64,000 nt of DNA from Planktothrix tepida PCC 9214. GTDB taxonomy: Bacteria; Cyanobacteriota; Cyanobacteriia; Cyanobacteriales; Microcoleaceae. Numbering within the stretch: the first letter of the stretch is position 1; each line of letters begins with the position of its first letter. The stretch is taken from contig NZ_LN889803.1 of NCBI RefSeq assembly GCF_900009145.1, positions 27,072-91,071 on the forward strand, given 5' to 3'. Below are positions 53,471-62,476 of the stretch, in pieces. The notes below the pieces were generated by a model. That model did no database searches, was not told the origin of the DNA, and saw only the letters and a program-made list of their open reading frames with translations. Made by a program: the position numbers and the translations under genes.

Positions 53471-54223
53471 ATGAAACCTGTGTATCAATATTTATCCTTT
53501 ATTATTTGTAGCGTTGCGGTGTTTTTGGGAGGATATTTACTTAACCCCTATGCCACCCTAGCGTTAACGTCTACTCAAGTTACTCCTGTTTACGAATATC
53601 GCACTTTACACAATCCTGATGGTATTGGTAAATTTTATTTAGGTCGGGAAATTGCTCAAGTCATGGGTCATGAAGGCGCAGGATGGTTAGAACGCCCCAG
53701 CCGAGAAACCTCTGAACGCCCTCAACAAGCGATCGCAGCTTTAAATTTAAAACCGACGGATATTGTGGCAGATATCGGCGCAGGAACCGGATATTTTACC
53801 TTTAGAATTAGTTTCTTAGTTCCCCAAGGAAAAGTGTATGCAGTCGATCTACAACCCGAAATGTTAGAGTTAATTAATTTTGTCAAAAATCAGGAAACTA
53901 TTCAAAATGTAGAACCCATATTAGGAACAGTTGATCATCCTAATTTACCCGAATCTACCCTTGATTTAGTGTTAATGGTGGATGCTTATCATGAATTTCA
54001 ATATCCCCAAGAAATGATGCAAGGCATTGTAAAAGCCCTTAAACCAGGCGGACGAGTGGTATTATTAGAATATCGAAAAGAAAATCCTTTTATTTTAATT
54101 AAGGAACTTCATAAAATGTCAGAAAAACAAGTTAAAAAAGAAATGCAAGCCGTTGGTTTAAACTGGCGAGAAACTAGATCTTTTTTGCCTCAACAACATT
54201 TTTTAGTGTTTGAAAAACCTTAA
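53471..54223 (+). CDS. Exported or membrane-anchored SAM methyltransferase
   Basis: The protein has 250 residues. Residues about 7-31 are a signal peptide or anchor (LSFIICSVAVFLGGYLLN, YATLA). The methyltransferase core is DIVADIGAGTGYFTFRIS (motif I), VYAVDLQ (II), LDLVLMVDAYHEFQYP (IV) and LKPGGRVVLLEYR. An N-terminal segment before it (YLGREIAQVMGHEGAGWLER) is common to this periplasm-targeted subgroup of proteobacterial and cyanobacterial enzymes. How SAM would be supplied outside the cytoplasm is unclear, so the segment may only anchor it. Confidence 0.8.
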   Translation: MKPVYQYLSFIICSVAVFLGGYLLNPYATLALTSTQVTPVYEYRTLHNPDGIGKFYLGREIAQVMGHEGAGWLERPSRETSERPQQAIAALNLKPTDIVADIGAGTGYFTFRISFLVPQGKVYAVDLQPEMLELINFVKNQETIQNVEPILGTVDHPNLPESTLDLVLMVDAYHEFQYPQEMMQGIVKALKPGGRVVLLEYRKENPFILIKELHKMSEKQVKKEMQAVGLNWRETRSFLPQQHFLVFEKP

Positions 54224-54347
54224 CCTTTAACTCGCTTTGGAGAAAATTTTGCGCTGAGAGGACTAAATAATGGTAAAATTATAATATCTGTGTATTTTCA
54301 CAACCGATGGGGCAATCCTCCCCTGTTAAATTAAAATTGATATTGAT

Positions 54348-55796
54348 ATGAGTGTTAGAGTTCGTCTTGCCCCAAGTCCAACCGGGAATTTACATATAGG
54401 AACGGCTAGAACTGCGGTGTTTAACTGGTTATTTGCGCGTAACCAAGGAGGTACATTTGTTCTGCGGGTTGAAGATACTGACTTAGAACGGTCTCGCCCT
54501 GAATATACTGAAAACATTCTCACGGGGTTAACGTGGTTAGGCTTAACCTGGGATGAAGGGCCATTTTATCAATCTGATCGTTTAGACTTATATCGTCAAG
54601 CCATCCAAACCTTATTGGAAAAAGGGTTAGCTTATCGTTGCTATTGTACCCCAGAAGAATTAGATGCCATGCGAGAAGCCCAAAAAGCTAATAACGAAGC
54701 GCCTCGCTATGATAACCGTCATCGCCATCTGACTCCCGAACAGCAAGCACAATTTGAAGCCGAAGGTCGTCAAGCGGTAATTCGCTTTAAAATTGATGAT
54801 GATCGAGAAATTAGTTGGACAGATTTAGTACGCGGAAAAGTCACTTGGAAAGGCAGTGATTTAGGCGGAGATATGGTGATTGCTAGAGCTTCTAATCAAG
54901 GTGAAATTGGGCAACCGCTTTATAATTTTGTCGTGGTTGTTGATGATATTGATATGAAAATTACCCAGGTTATTCGGGGTGAAGATCATATTTCTAATAC
55001 GCCTAAACAAATTTTACTTTATGAAGCGTTAAATGCAGCAACTCCTGAATTTGGTCATACACCATTAATTTTGAATGCTGAGGGGCGTAAGTTATCAAAA
55101 CGGGATGGCGTTACCTCGATTTCTGATTTTAAAACAATGGGATATACCCCCGAAGCGTTAGCGAATTATATGACGTTATTGGGTTGGACTCCCCCCGATG
55201 CAACTCAGGAATTATTTACGTTAGAAGAAGCCGCAAAACACTTTAGTTTTGAACGGGTCAATAAAGCCGGAGCAAAATTTGATTGGGATAAATTGAATTG
55301 GATTAATAGCCAATATCTTCATAAAATGCCCATTCCCGAATTAACAGCTTTATTAATTCCCTATTGGCAAGAAGCGGGTTATCAATTTGACCAGAATACA
55401 GATCGAGCTTGGTTAGAACAGCTTACGGCATTAATTGGCCCTAGTTTAACCACCTTAAAAGATGCCGTTGAAATGAGTCAATTATTTTTTACCCAAACCG
55501 TAGAGTTAGACGAAGAAGCAAAAATGCAATTACAACAAGAAGGTGCGATCGCAATTGTGCAGGCAATTCAGGATAAAATAACCCAACAACGGGATCAACC
55601 CTTAACATCAGATGCTGCTAAAGCAATGATTAATAGTGCGATGAAAGAAACAAACGTCAAAAAAGGTTTAGTGATGCGATCGCTCAGAGCAGCTTTGATG
55701 GGAACAATGCACGGCCCAGATTTAATTGAATCTTGGTTACTGTTCCATCAAAAAGGGATTGATTTAATTCGTTTTCAAACTGTTTTACAGGGTTAA
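54348..55796 (+). CDS. gltX: Glutamyl-tRNA synthetase
   Basis: The protein has 482 residues, the normal length without an appended domain. Class I motifs: [15 protein letters not shown] (HIGH-like) and [10 protein letters not shown] (KMSKS-like). In cyanobacteria this enzyme usually charges both tRNA-Glu and tRNA-Gln and so feeds both translation and tetrapyrrole synthesis. A CAAD-domain protein follows after 19 bp. The start has no strong ribosome-binding site. Confidence 0.96.
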   Translation: MSVRVRLAPSPTGNLHIGTARTAVFNWLFARNQGGTFVLRVEDTDLERSRPEYTENILTGLTWLGLTWDEGPFYQSDRLDLYRQAIQTLLEKGLAYRCYCTPEELDAMREAQKANNEAPRYDNRHRHLTPEQQAQFEAEGRQAVIRFKIDDDREISWTDLVRGKVTWKGSDLGGDMVIARASNQGEIGQPLYNFVVVVDDIDMKITQVIRGEDHISNTPKQILLYEALNAATPEFGHTPLILNAEGRKLSKRDGVTSISDFKTMGYTPEALANYMTLLGWTPPDATQELFTLEEAAKHFSFERVNKAGAKFDWDKLNWINSQYLHKMPIPELTALLIPYWQEAGYQFDQNTDRAWLEQLTALIGPSLTTLKDAVEMSQLFFTQTVELDEEAKMQLQQEGAIAIVQAIQDKITQQRDQPLTSDAAKAMINSAMKETNVKKGLVMRSLRAALMGTMHGPDLIESWLLFHQKGIDLIRFQTVLQG

Positions 55797-55815
55797 TTTT
55801 AACGAGGCAGATATC

Positions 55816-56946
55816 ATGGCAAATTCTCCCAGATCTCGCAAATCATCCGATGCTAAAGGCAATTCTTCCCAATCTAAAAAACCTAAGCCTACCGTGAATT
55901 CAACACCCGCCCAAGCATCTGAAGCAGAAACGGGAGCTAATTCCCCCCTATCCCCATCTTCAGAACCTCCGGTTGCTGAAACTCCCGTTGAGGAGTCTGT
56001 CACCCCAGCAGAACCCATCACGGATGAAGCAATTGTAGAGCAGGTGCTTGAAGAGTTACCCCCGGTGGAAGAACCGACATCGGAACCTGTAGCCACCGAA
56101 CATCCGGTTGTGGAAGAACCGACACCGGAACCCGTAGCCACCGAACATCCGGTGGAAGAACCCACATTAGAACCTATAACTGATCAAGCGATAGTGGAAC
56201 AGGTTCTCGAAGAGTTACCGCTTGTAGACGAACCTACGCCGGAACCTATCGTTGAGGAGCCTGTAGCAGTGGAAGAACCCACACCGGAACCTGTCGTTGA
56301 GGAGCCTGTAGCAGTGGAAGAACCCACGCCGGAACCTGTCGTCGAGGAGCCTGTAACTGATGAAACAGTCGTGGAACAGGTTATTGAAGAGTTACCTCCA
56401 GTCATTGAACCGACACCGGAACCTGTGACGGATCAAGCGATAGTAGAACAAGTTCTCGAAGAGTTGCCTCCTATCGTTGAACCAGAACTTGCTGAACCTC
56501 AACCGCAATGGGCTAATACTTCAGCAACGGAGGTTTTATTCAATGCTGAACCCGTGACAACCCCTGCCACTAAAGTTGAGGTGGTTATTGATTCTCCAAC
56601 TTCATTCTCTTATGATTCTGTTAACCAATCTATACAACCTATGAAAGAAGAAATTCTCGCGTTTTTATCTCAACTTCCCGAAAATTTAGGAGGTTTCTTT
56701 AAGGAATACAAGCGTCCTTTAACCACTGTGGGTTTATTAATTGCCCTCTTAGTTACCTTTAAAATTTTAACGGGATTAGTGGAAATTATTAATGAAATTC
56801 CTCTAATTAAACCCACGTTTGAAACCGTTGGTTTGGGATATTCAGCTTGGTTTATTTATCGTTATCTCCTGAAAGCAGAGACTCGTAAGGAACTCAGCAC
56901 CGATTTTAATACCCTCAAAGAAGAAATTCTGGGTAAAAAATCATAA
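55816..56946 (+). CDS. CAAD-domain membrane protein with a Pro/Glu/Val repeat region
   Basis: The protein has 376 residues. Residues about 1-50 are a Ser/Lys/Pro-rich leader. Residues about 60-225 are acidic repeats: four copies of TDxAIVEQVLEELPP (near 69, 122, 181 and 205) mixed with EEPTPEPVVEEPVAV units. Residues about 275-376 are a CAAD domain, with two membrane segments (TTVGLLIALLVTFKILTGLV, TVGLGYSAWFIYRYLL) between amphipathic helices. CAAD domains anchor some cyanobacterial aminoacyl-tRNA synthetases to membranes and resemble plant CURT1 curvature proteins. The gene lies 19 bp behind gltX and probably shares its transcript. Confidence 0.85.
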   Translation: MANSPRSRKSSDAKGNSSQSKKPKPTVNSTPAQASEAETGANSPLSPSSEPPVAETPVEESVTPAEPITDEAIVEQVLEELPPVEEPTSEPVATEHPVVEEPTPEPVATEHPVEEPTLEPITDQAIVEQVLEELPLVDEPTPEPIVEEPVAVEEPTPEPVVEEPVAVEEPTPEPVVEEPVTDETVVEQVIEELPPVIEPTPEPVTDQAIVEQVLEELPPIVEPELAEPQPQWANTSATEVLFNAEPVTTPATKVEVVIDSPTSFSYDSVNQSIQPMKEEILAFLSQLPENLGGFFKEYKRPLTTVGLLIALLVTFKILTGLVEIINEIPLIKPTFETVGLGYSAWFIYRYLLKAETRKELSTDFNTLKEEILGKKS

Positions 56947-56963
56947 ATAAAACAGTTCCAACA

Positions 56964-57461
56964 ATGACTAATGCAACTCTAAAACACTTAGCATTGGGCG
57001 TTGTGATGATGACGGTTGGGGTATTACTGCCTCGTACAGTTCAAGCTCAACCGTTTAACGCCGCATCCACCCCGATGTTTGAAAACATTACCCTAACTCC
57101 TCAGTTTAGCCCTGACCCGATGCTAATTCGAGGATTGAGTGGAGGGCCAGCTTTAGCAAAAGATATCGCCGGACGAGAAGACACTCAAACCGGAACTTGT
57201 CAGGGTTATGTGGATCAACAACCCGATCACACTTTAATTTTAACCAGTTTTTTTGATTATTTAAAACTCCAAGTCCAAAGTAGTGAAGATACGGTTTTAG
57301 TCATTCGCGGGCCTGGAGGAAGTTGGTGTAGCGATGATTCTAAAGATATTAATCCTAGTATTGAAGGTCAATGGTTATCGGGAAAATATGAAATTTGGGT
57401 GGGATCTTATAAACCCAATACCTATCACCCCTATGTGATTTCAATTACAGATAAACAATAG
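56964..57461 (+). CDS. Secreted protein of unknown function
   Basis: The protein has 165 residues. Residues 1-28 are a signal peptide (LALGVVMMTVGVLLPRTVQA, cut after AQA). The mature part has a beta-sandwich look with two Cys (TGTCQGYV and SWCSDDSK) and the pattern VLVIRGPGGSWCSDDS, WLSGKYEIWVGSY. This resembles domains of exported cyanobacterial proteins with calcium/Asp-rich loops; I do not know the family name. It lies 17 bp after the CAAD gene, possibly in the same transcript. Confidence 0.75.
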   Translation: MTNATLKHLALGVVMMTVGVLLPRTVQAQPFNAASTPMFENITLTPQFSPDPMLIRGLSGGPALAKDIAGREDTQTGTCQGYVDQQPDHTLILTSFFDYLKLQVQSSEDTVLVIRGPGGSWCSDDSKDINPSIEGQWLSGKYEIWVGSYKPNTYHPYVISITDKQ

Positions 57462-57479
57462 TGTCGGCTTAAACCCTTG

Positions 57480-57557
57480 TCACTCTAACGATTTCTCGGT
57501 AGGTACATACCATTTAATTAAATCATAGGTCTTCTGGATAATCGGTAATTCACTCAT
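57480..57557 (-). pseudogene. Truncated avd-like gene (DGR accessory protein / four-helix bundle)
   Basis: The frame reads MSELPIIQKTYDLIKWYVP and then ends in TEKSLE and a stop. The first 19 residues match the opening of Avd, the four-helix-bundle accessory protein of diversity-generating retroelements. Just after it the +1 frame reads LPRNR, which is the next conserved piece of Avd ('..WYVP....LPRN.k/r'). So about four codons and the frame have been lost and the remaining about 95 codons are gone. No reverse transcriptase or template repeat is in the window. Confidence 0.65.
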
Positions 57558-57678
57558 TGTCTAATCTGGCATAACAGGAAATCTGTTGTTGATGGGGGTC
57601 AATTCCTAAAGATTGTATTAAATTATTAAAGATAGAATCCAGGTTATGATCGTCGCCATTGTCGAGAGGATTATTCAT
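57550..57678 (-). CDS. Small protein upstream of the avd remnant
   Basis: A frame of 42 residues (MNNPLDNGDDHNLDSIFNNL, then IQSLGIDPHQQQISCYARLDNE). It overlaps the start of the avd remnant by 8 bases (ATGAGTGA), which indicates an old operon with translational coupling. Acidic, with one helix. Function unknown; it may now be a relic like its neighbour. Confidence 0.4.
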   Translation of the reverse strand: MNNPLDNGDDHNLDSIFNNLIQSLGIDPHQQQISCYARLDNE

Positions 57679-57729
57679 GGCTATAATCCAAAATATTTAA
57701 CTTTTTATTATAACGTAGTCATCATTTAT

Positions 57730-58374
57730 TCAACAAGGAATGAACTGTCTAACAAAACTTCTAAAGGCTTTTAACGTTGCAGTTTCTCCATCGATTAAAC
57801 TTTGACGAATATATTGAGGAATGATTTCTAAAGGTAGCCAGGGAAAATGTAAACTTTGAGTGACTTGCTGATAAGATTGAGTCGTTTTATCTAAAATAAA
57901 AACTTCTAGTTTTCTGCCATTATAACGCCACAGTTCAGGAACTCCAAAGGCTGCATAAATCGGACGTTTATCTAAAGAACTGCTGGTGATATCAATTTCT
58001 AAAACTAAATCAGGGGGTGGGTCTGATACTAAATCAATATTCTGTTGATTTCTAACTAACGATTCATTTTCTAAATAATAACAAGAATCCGGTTCTGCAC
58101 CTTTTAAGACTTCTTCTCTTTTTAATGTTAAAGAACCCATTTTTTTAAGATTTAGGTTTAATTCATCAGCTATAGCCCGAATTAAATCATCAATAAACCG
58201 ATTATTATTTTCATGTTCTCCTAATGGGGTCATAATTTCTAATACTCCCTGATCATAATATAACCGAGCCGAGCGATTATTTCCTAAATCGGTTAATAAA
58301 TTGATAAACGTTTTCCAACTTACCTGTTTTAACAGGGTACGTTGTTCCGGTAAAAATAAAGTAGATGTAGTCAT
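57730..58374 (-). CDS. Uma2-family (DUF820) putative endonuclease
   Basis: The protein has 214 residues. Uma2 proteins have a restriction-endonuclease-like PD-(D/E)xK fold and are abundant in cyanobacteria. Seen here: LYYDQGVLEIMTPLGEHENN, EPDSCYYLEN, PPDLVLEIDITSSSLDKRPI (Asp and the E-I-D acidic pair, then Lys), and YAAFGVPELWRYNGRKLEVF. Cellular role unknown. Confidence 0.9.
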   Translation of the reverse strand: MTTSTLFLPEQRTLLKQVSWKTFINLLTDLGNNRSARLYYDQGVLEIMTPLGEHENNNRFIDDLIRAIADELNLNLKKMGSLTLKREEVLKGAEPDSCYYLENESLVRNQQNIDLVSDPPPDLVLEIDITSSSLDKRPIYAAFGVPELWRYNGRKLEVFILDKTTQSYQQVTQSLHFPWLPLEIIPQYIRQSLIDGETATLKAFRSFVRQFIPC

Positions 58375-58534
58375 TGTGGGTTTACCTCCATCTATTTAGG
58401 ATAACCTCAAATCAGGGGTTTGGCAATGGCAGAAATTTTAAGGACGTGATAACGCTTATTTTATCTCCGAGGTTATCAACACCATTTTTATTCCTATTCT
58501 AACAGATCATGAATAAAATTTAGCCTTCCTGCAA

Positions 58535-59980
58535 TTAAAAACCGGACTGTTTTACTACCTGAATTGCCTTTCTCCGAACTTCTAAAATTTGACCAATCTC
58601 ACGCGCAAAACTCGGTTGACGTTCAATCATTTGATTAACAACAGTCGAAGGAATAATCATCACTTCTAAATCTTCAATAGCCGTTACAGAAACTGTACTA
58701 GGTTCACCGGAAAAAAGAGCCATTTCCCCAAAAAATTCTCCTGCTTTCAGTGACAATACTTCGCATTCAGTTCCCCACGCATCCGGGGTTGTTAAAAGGG
58801 CTTTTCCTGAAATAATAATATAGAGATCATTACCTGGATAGCCTTGCTGAATTACTTTTTCTCCTGTACCAAAGTGATGAAGCATAACCCCTTGAGACAG
58901 ATTATCTAGGTTAGTTTGTTCTTTTTTTAGGGGGACAAATACCGGAATTGATTGTAGGGTTTCAGCAAATTTTTTAGAAGGATCTTCTGCTGGAGAATTC
59001 GAGCCACGAACATGATATAACGTCCGAATTGGAAAAGGAATTTTTAAGTTATTGCGTTGGGCTGCATACCAAATTCGAGTCATAAACCGATCTCGAATTT
59101 TTTCCAATTCGCTATAGTTTTCAATAAAAAATTTCACTTCATAAGTTACACTAGAATCATCATAACAAAGGGTAAAAATCTGTGGTTCGGGTTCGCTTAA
59201 AATTCCCTGAGTTGAAAGGGCTGTACTTTTTAAAACTTGTTTGGCTAAATTGGGTGGATCATTATAGGAAAATCCAATTTGAATGCGTTCTGCATGAAGG
59301 CGTAAGGGTTGGCTAAAGTTATGAATGGTTTCTCCACTAATCACTTTATGGGGAATTACAATCATTTCCCGATCAAAGGTTTGTAGGCGAACTGCACGCC
59401 AATTAATATCAATAACTTGTCCGACCGTATCTCCTACTTTTAACCAATCTCCAACGGTAAATGGACGCTCAAATAACAGTGCAATTCCTGACATAATACT
59501 GCCCAATGTATCTTGAAGGGCTAAAGCAATGACGATGGAACTCACCCCCAATGCGGTTGCTAAACCTGCCAGATCCGCATTCCAAACACTTGATAACGCG
59601 ATCGCAGTTCCTACCAAAATCAAAAATAGTCGAGAAAGATCAATCAGAAGTTTAGGAAATCTCGCCCGCCAAGTATCAGCTTCTGCTTGTTCAAACAAGA
59701 TAACATTCAGTAGAGAAAGTGCAGCATGAATCACAAAAACCCATAACAACGTTTGAACTGTTTTGATTAAATTGCTATTAGGATCAAGTTTGAGAACATA
59801 CTGCATAAACAGCATGAACACCAGCACAGGTAAGACTAAATTTCTGACTACCTGTAACGTTGTTGCTAGAGGTTTACCCCGTCTTTTAAGACGATGAATT
59901 ATTTCTCCTAAAACGATGATTAAAAAAGGAAACCCTACAGTAAGGATGATTGACCAAATAAATAAATTACTTTGAATCAT
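58535..59980 (-). CDS. MscS-type channel with C-terminal cyclic-nucleotide-binding domain (bCNG-like)
   Basis: The protein has 481 residues. Four membrane segments lie in residues about 8-165; the pore helix region is GLATALGVSSIVIALALQDT followed by LGSIMSGIALLFERPFTVGD, then the MscS beta domain (REMIVIPHKVISGETIHNFS). Residues about 365-470 are a cNMP-binding fold (GTGEKVIQQGYPGNDLYIII, AGEFFGEMALFSGEPSTVSV). This is the bacterial cyclic-nucleotide-gated (bCNG) layout. The phosphate-cassette Arg expected after GEP is Ser here (GEPSTVSV), so cAMP/cGMP binding may be lost or altered. A class III cyclase is encoded 75 bp upstream on the same strand. Confidence 0.88.
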   Translation of the reverse strand: MIQSNLFIWSIILTVGFPFLIIVLGEIIHRLKRRGKPLATTLQVVRNLVLPVLVFMLFMQYVLKLDPNSNLIKTVQTLLWVFVIHAALSLLNVILFEQAEADTWRARFPKLLIDLSRLFLILVGTAIALSSVWNADLAGLATALGVSSIVIALALQDTLGSIMSGIALLFERPFTVGDWLKVGDTVGQVIDINWRAVRLQTFDREMIVIPHKVISGETIHNFSQPLRLHAERIQIGFSYNDPPNLAKQVLKSTALSTQGILSEPEPQIFTLCYDDSSVTYEVKFFIENYSELEKIRDRFMTRIWYAAQRNNLKIPFPIRTLYHVRGSNSPAEDPSKKFAETLQSIPVFVPLKKEQTNLDNLSQGVMLHHFGTGEKVIQQGYPGNDLYIIISGKALLTTPDAWGTECEVLSLKAGEFFGEMALFSGEPSTVSVTAIEDLEVMIIPSTVVNQMIERQPSFAREIGQILEVRRKAIQVVKQSGF

Positions 59981-60055
59981 TGTAAAGTTAATTGATATCA
60001 GTTATGGGATAGGAAATAGATATAAGTTTAAATTTGTAATAGCGTATCATCTTAT

Positions 60056-62200
60056 TTATAAAATTCCTAAACCCTCAACTTCTATGGCTGAGTGTTTATT
60101 TTTCAATAACCACCCATTCAATTTAGGTTTACCCGTTACTTCTGGCTCAGAGATAGGCTCAAACTGATACAGATCCTGAAGCCGACGATAAACGGTCTGA
60201 GATACTAAAATTCTTCCGGGTGGACAGGCATTTTTGAGGGCTGTAGCCCGGTTGATTGTATCACCCCAAACATCAAAAATACAGCGATTTCGACCCACAA
60301 TTCCCGCAATAATATCTCCAGCGTTAATACCAATTGAAATATTCAAGGATAATCCCCGTTCATGGCTAAATCGACGCACAATAATCAAAATTTCTAAAGC
60401 AACATCAAGGGCGCGTTTATCGTGATCCAGATAAGGAATTGAAAGTCCACAAACGGCTAGATAACTATCTCCAATTGTTTTAATTTTTTCCATCCCATAT
60501 CGTTCAGCAACTTCATCAAATGCAGTGAATAAATCATTTAAAATAGCGACGGATTCATTAGCACTTAAGGAGCTAGATAGTTTAGAAAATCCGGTTAAAT
60601 CGGAGAACAAAACAGCAACATTTGATACATCTTCAGCCATCTCTTTGTTTCCCCGTTGAAACCGTTTTGCGACTGAAGTAGGAAAAATACTTAACAATAA
60701 TTCTTCATTTTCTTGATTTTTTTGTTCTACCAGTAAGGTTTGAGCCTGTAGATTCCGTACAATTTGATTGAAGGATTTTGCTAATTCTCCAAATTCATCT
60801 TCTGTTTCTAAAGGTACGATCGCATCAAGTTGTCCTGCGGAAATTTTGCGGGTTCCCTTAATCAGTTGATTGATCGGGTTCACAAATAAATTGGCTAAAA
60901 CCATTGCAATTAATGTTACTAATAACATGAGTAATGTCGCTGAAATTAGAATTTGATTCCGAAAAGAATAAATCGGAGCATACGCTTCTGATATATCTAT
61001 TTCTGATAAAATTACCCAGTCTAATCCATCAATGCGAAGGGGTGCAAAGGAACTCAAAACCGGAATGTTTCGATAGTCTCTAATAATTCGAGTTCCTTGC
61101 TTACCATTTAACGCATCCGCAACGGCTTCTGTTCTTACATATTGTTGTAAAATAGACGTACCATATTGATTAATTCGGTTGATTTCTGTCTCACTCATTC
61201 CTAATGATCTCAACGCTTTAGCATAGCCTTTTGGATCTTGTACTAAAAACCTTGAAATGGAACGCATTAAGGTATCTCGTCCGACTAAATAGGTTTCCCC
61301 TGTTTGACCTAAACCATCGCTTTCCCAATGCTGATTACCCGTCATCACATTATTAATTTCATTAACCGGAAGTTGAAAAGCTAATACCCCAATTAGCTCA
61401 GATTGATTCAAAATAGGAGCCGCGATAAATGCTGCTGGAGCACCATAGGAAGGAGCATAAGCTTGAAAATCAATGATTGTGGCATAATCTCTTGATTGTG
61501 ATTCTTTTACCTTCTGAAATAGATCAGCGAGATTACTATTTTGATAGGGGCCGTTTTCTAAATTAGTTGTAAAGTCGGTTTCTTTAAAAACGGTATAAAC
61601 GATATTTCCTTGGGGATCAATCAGGAACATATCGTAATAACCAAACTTCTGAATAATATTGCGAAAAATAGGGTGATAGCGAGCATGAATTTTGCTATAT
61701 TGGCTTCCATCTTTGGCATAATCTAAGGCATCTTTTTTACTCACTGGATGGGGATTATCAGCGATATAATAATATTGTAAATAGCGCGAAGCGATTGTTT
61801 TGGGTAGATAGGATTCTAAAATCGGTGAACCTTCTTCAGTTTGGGTGAGGCGGGGAAGAAATTTGTCACGGTAGTAAGTGATTAATTTGGGGTCAAAACT
61901 CTGGGAAATATTAATAGTTTGGAGTTGAGGATAAGCCGTTGCAAATTCTTGCATAGCTGTAATGATTGCTGGATCTTCGCTCAAAGTTTGGGTATGATTG
62001 CGAATATTTTTAAAGTAGGATTCAATTTGGTAAGCTTTGGACGCGCGAACACTCGTTAACTGATTAAAAACTCGGTGTGTGAGATTTAATTTTCCACTCC
62101 GATACCCTAAATAAGCAGTGACTAAAATTGAACAACTGCTGACGGCTAGCAGCATCATGATCAATTTGGATTTGATACTGACAGAGGTAAGCGATCGCAT
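60056..62200 (-). CDS. Receptor-type class III nucleotidyl cyclase (Cache-HAMP-cyclase)
   Basis: The protein has about 714 residues from the ATG at 62200; GGAGGT lies further upstream and could favour an in-frame TTG at 62215. One N-terminal membrane helix (LIMMLLAVSSCSILVTAYL), a periplasmic Cache-type sensor (about residues 45-410), a second helix (ILISATLLMLLVTLIAMVLA), HAMP, then the cyclase domain in the last about 185 residues. FSDLTGFSKLS has the first metal Asp; KIKTIGDSYLAV has the purine Lys and second Asp; DVWGDTIN has the other specificity Asp, together suggesting ATP. The Arg normally four residues after the Asn of this motif is Ala (INRATALK), so activity is doubtful. Confidence 0.88.
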   Translation of the reverse strand: MRSLTSVSIKSKLIMMLLAVSSCSILVTAYLGYRSGKLNLTHRVFNQLTSVRASKAYQIESYFKNIRNHTQTLSEDPAIITAMQEFATAYPQLQTINISQSFDPKLITYYRDKFLPRLTQTEEGSPILESYLPKTIASRYLQYYYIADNPHPVSKKDALDYAKDGSQYSKIHARYHPIFRNIIQKFGYYDMFLIDPQGNIVYTVFKETDFTTNLENGPYQNSNLADLFQKVKESQSRDYATIIDFQAYAPSYGAPAAFIAAPILNQSELIGVLAFQLPVNEINNVMTGNQHWESDGLGQTGETYLVGRDTLMRSISRFLVQDPKGYAKALRSLGMSETEINRINQYGTSILQQYVRTEAVADALNGKQGTRIIRDYRNIPVLSSFAPLRIDGLDWVILSEIDISEAYAPIYSFRNQILISATLLMLLVTLIAMVLANLFVNPINQLIKGTRKISAGQLDAIVPLETEDEFGELAKSFNQIVRNLQAQTLLVEQKNQENEELLLSIFPTSVAKRFQRGNKEMAEDVSNVAVLFSDLTGFSKLSSSLSANESVAILNDLFTAFDEVAERYGMEKIKTIGDSYLAVCGLSIPYLDHDKRALDVALEILIIVRRFSHERGLSLNISIGINAGDIIAGIVGRNRCIFDVWGDTINRATALKNACPPGRILVSQTVYRRLQDLYQFEPISEPEVTGKPKLNGWLLKNKHSAIEVEGLGIL

Positions 62201-62476
62201 AATTAAAAAAGTCAAGATAGAGTTTACCTCCATCAATGGAGTATAACCTAAGATTTCAGAACACAATATGTCTTAATCAAAGCTGACCTATTATTATTGT
62301 TTTTTTTTAAATTATCAGCAGCACAAGCTACAATTAGAGAAGAAATCAGATGATTCTATTTCTCCGTATCGCTATCTGATTAAAAAGCTAATAAATGATT
62401 AAATAGGAAATCAAAAATTATCTGATTATCCCTACCTTCTTTCTCTTCCAGAAAGAAGAATAGGGAATCTATAAAA

